Shown piece after piece: positions 62,245-64,000 of a stretch of DNA of 64,000 nucleotides. Source of the DNA: Diplocloster hominis (lineage in GTDB: Bacteria > Bacillota > Clostridia > Lachnospirales > Lachnospiraceae); the NCBI RefSeq assembly GCF_032380655.1, contig NZ_JAWDIY010000004.1, positions 1 to 64,000 of the forward strand, read 5' to 3'. The notes beneath the pieces are model-generated. The model was not told where the DNA came from and did not search any database. It saw only the letters and a program-made list of their open reading frames with translations. Every line of letters begins with the position of its first letter. The stretch's first letter is position 1. The position numbers and the translations under genes are program-made.

Positions 62245-62988
62245 TCACTCATTACCGTCCATACATGCCGCTCCCCTCACATTCATGAGCTCCACCCAGA
62301 TCACACTGATTCGCGCCGCTCCTTTCGTACACACCGCCATCTGATACTCCTGATCCAAACGCTTAAGCCAAAACTCAAACTCCCCATCCACGGCCTCTTG
62401 TTCCACCCATATCTTCTCCCCCCTATGAATAATGAACTCCTCAATCGGCAGATGGAACCCCATTCCAACCGCCTTCACAAAGCTCTCCTTTAGCACCCAC
62501 TGTTCACAAAACGCAGCCCCTCTGTCCGTCTCCGTTTTCTCCTCCACGAACCGCCACTCCTCCTCCCTAAAAAACCTCCTGGCCACCTTACCGTCGTACC
62601 CCTTTATTTTCTCAATATCCAGTCCAACCTCCACATCACCCACCGCACACCCCGCCACATTCCCCGAATGCGTCAGGCTAATACACACACGCCTCCCCCT
62701 TGTATCCTCCCGTCCCTCCAAACCATTACTTGATAAATCCCAATCCCTGACCACTTCCGGCTTACCAAATTCATTCTCCCGTGTCCGCACCTCCCCAACA
62801 TATTCAGGGTCCCAAGCCCGCACCGCGTACTCCAGCAAAATCCCCGCCCCCAGCGAGAGCCTCTGCCCATCCCGAGTCCGTATTCTCTTTGCCTTAGCCC
62901 TTCGTTCTTCAGAAACACTCTCCCAATATCCCCTGTCCTTTAAATCCATTTGATCAACCCGCATCAGATATATTTTAACTTCATTCAT
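62245..62988 (-). CDS. 4'-phosphopantetheinyl transferase, Sfp type
   Basis: Transfers phosphopantetheine from CoA to carrier proteins. The 247-aa protein has the magnesium and CoA motifs GLDIE (Asp124, Glu126) and WVLKESFVKAVG (Glu168, Lys172), and SLTHSGNVAGCAV before them. The gene's coding strand is strikingly purine-rich. No carrier protein or synthase lies nearby. It may serve fatty-acid ACP or a peptide/polyketide synthase elsewhere. Confidence 0.92.
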   Translation of the reverse strand: MNEVKIYLMRVDQMDLKDRGYWESVSEERRAKAKRIRTRDGQRLSLGAGILLEYAVRAWDPEYVGEVRTRENEFGKPEVVRDWDLSSNGLEGREDTRGRRVCISLTHSGNVAGCAVGDVEVGLDIEKIKGYDGKVARRFFREEEWRFVEEKTETDRGAAFCEQWVLKESFVKAVGMGFHLPIEEFIIHRGEKIWVEQEAVDGEFEFWLKRLDQEYQMAVCTKGAARISVIWVELMNVRGAACMDGNE

Positions 62989-63178
62989 ATCCCGATCTCC
63001 TTACCTTCCGTCAACCCGCCAGTTTCCAAACTCCAATCATTCCTATATTCCCCGCAGAATCAACTAACACCAACCATATATCTAACTATAACCAAAAATC
63101 CCCCTCAACGCAAATCCCCAATACAAATCGTCAGCACAATTCCTGCTACAACCCCAATCCCCCCTCCGAACAGTTCCC

Positions 63179-63207
63179 TTGTTCTTTTTCCCATAATATG
63201 CTAATAT
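63179..63207 (+). promoter_or_regulatory. Putative promoter of the TetR-type gene
   Basis: -35 TTGTTC (63179-63184), 17-bp spacer, -10 TAATAT (63202-63207). The rest of 62989-63178, between the divergent genes, is C/A-rich with no assignable site. Confidence 0.5.
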
Positions 63208-63253
63208 GAAAACGGATCAAAGGTTGACCAATATTCAGTCGGAGGCATACCAC

Positions 63254-63856
63254 ATGGGCAAGATCGAAGATAAAAAAAAGCAGAAAAAAGAAGCTCTGTT
63301 CCACACATCCTTTGATTTATTTACCACCAAAGGGTTCTCCAAAACATCCATCGCAGATATCGTAGAAAAAGCAGGTGTGGCCAAAGGCACTTTTTATCTG
63401 TATTTCAAAGACAAATACGACATCCGCAACCGGCTGATTACCACCAAAGCAGGCAAAGTATTTGAGAACGCCTATTACGCCCTGGAGCAGACCGAACTGA
63501 CCGATTTTACAGAGCGGCTTCTCTTTATTATCGATGACATCATCGATCAGCTGACGATGGACAGCAAACTGCTCAGTTTCATCGCCAAAAATCTGAGCTG
63601 GGGAGTTTTCAAATCCGCACTGGTACAGCAGGAAGAGGAAACCAATCTGGATTTTTATGCCCTTTATCTGAAGATGATCGAGGACAGTCCACATAAATTC
63701 CGCAATCCTGAAGTACTGCTGTTCATGATCGTGGAGCTGGTCAGCGGCAGTTGTTATAACGCGATCTTATATAAGGAACCAATGGCAATTGATGAATATA
63801 AATCCTATTTATACGAGGCAATTCGCAGTATGATTCAAACACAAATGATAAAGTAA
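63254..63856 (+). CDS. TetR/AcrR-family transcriptional regulator
   Basis: Repressor-type regulator of 200 aa. The ATG at 63254 follows CGGAGG by 8 bases and opens MGKIEDKKKQKKEALFHTSFDLF. The helix-turn-helix is FSKTSIADIVEKAGVAKGTFYLYFKDKYDI. The ligand-binding half is all-helical and not recognisable further. It precedes, by 19 bp, a gene on the same strand that runs off the window, so it probably controls that operon. Confidence 0.9.
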   Translation: MGKIEDKKKQKKEALFHTSFDLFTTKGFSKTSIADIVEKAGVAKGTFYLYFKDKYDIRNRLITTKAGKVFENAYYALEQTELTDFTERLLFIIDDIIDQLTMDSKLLSFIAKNLSWGVFKSALVQQEEETNLDFYALYLKMIEDSPHKFRNPEVLLFMIVELVSGSCYNAILYKEPMAIDEYKSYLYEAIRSMIQTQMIK

Positions 63857-63875
63857 GTACCGAGGAGGAACGATT

Positions 63876-64000
63876 ATGGAGCAAAAGAACATATTGGTTA
63901 CATTTCCCGTCACGGACAAACAAAAACACAGTCTGGAAATGTACGCACCCGGTTCCCACTTCCTCTACCGTCAAAGAGAAGAAGTAACAACAGAAGATGT
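63876..64000 (+). CDS. Partial: probable D-2-hydroxyacid dehydrogenase-like protein
   Basis: The start of a gene cut by the window end; 41 complete codons are visible. ATG at 63876 has a strong GAGGAGGAA site. The N-terminus (MEQKNILVTFPVTDKQ, then LEMYAPG and EEVTTEDV) resembles the first strand and helix of NAD-dependent D-2-hydroxyacid dehydrogenases, but this is too little for certainty. Confidence 0.5.
   Translation, partial: MEQKNILVTFPVTDKQKHSLEMYAPGSHFLYRQREEVTTED

Overview
The window reads as chromosomal DNA of an anaerobic gut Firmicute, most likely a member of the Lachnospiraceae (Clostridia). The pointers are the rimP-nusA-ylxR-ylxQ-infB-rbfA-nrnA-truB-ribF operon in its usual clostridial order, ATP-type PEP carboxykinase, two YesMN-type two-component systems, an anaerobic (radical SAM) sulfatase maturase, and large sortase-type surface glycosidases. 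The genus cannot be fixed from sequence alone. Most genes lie on the minus strand.

Layout. 1-268: palindromic, REP-like non-coding DNA. 269-8111 (minus): an organosulfur operon with a lipoprotein, two permeases, two ATPases, a cytoplasmic sulfatase, its maturase and a TauE-type exporter. 8112-8831: structured intergenic DNA. 8832-11274: a LacI-type regulator and a secreted SH3-NlpC/P60 hydrolase. 11399-20322: the translation and ribosome-maturation operon, with an unusual tandem repeat inside infB. 20676-41505 (minus): a surface glycan system with a solute-binding protein, two permeases, an oxidoreductase, a YesM/YesN pair, and two giant cell-wall-anchored proteins (1585 and 2604 aa). 41714-45654: pckA and a BlaI/BlaR1-like pair whose sensor is not a penicillin-binding domain. 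45755-52489 (minus): a ribose-type sugar ABC transporter with two arabinose/fucose-isomerase paralogues. 52965-56359 (minus): an AT-rich peptide-antibiotic-type module (regulator, ABC ATPase, permease, kinase), probably acquired. 56403-60691 (minus): a second YesN/YesM pair with a half-degenerate sugar ABC ATPase. 60916-64000: D,D-carboxypeptidase, Sfp-type phosphopantetheinyl transferase, a TetR regulator and the start of a probable 2-hydroxyacid dehydrogenase.

How the parts may work together. The first operon looks like import of a sulfated small molecule, desulfation in the cytoplasm and export of the sulfur anion. In the 20.7-41.5 kb system, three transcription units (the solute-binding protein operon and each giant protein gene) share the element GTAAAAAAAGT-N12-GTCAGGT at almost the same distance upstream of a -10 box and of the start codon. 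This defines a small regulon, most simply controlled by the YesN-type regulator encoded in the middle of it. The sulfatase, the fucosidase-like and galactosidase-like surface proteins and the isomerase operon together suggest a life on host or dietary glycans; that last step is inference.

Two further points stand out. A GGACATGTCC-based palindromic repeat sits just after three different stop codons. The AT-rich antibiotic-response module separates a sensory cassette from the sugar transporter it may originally have controlled.
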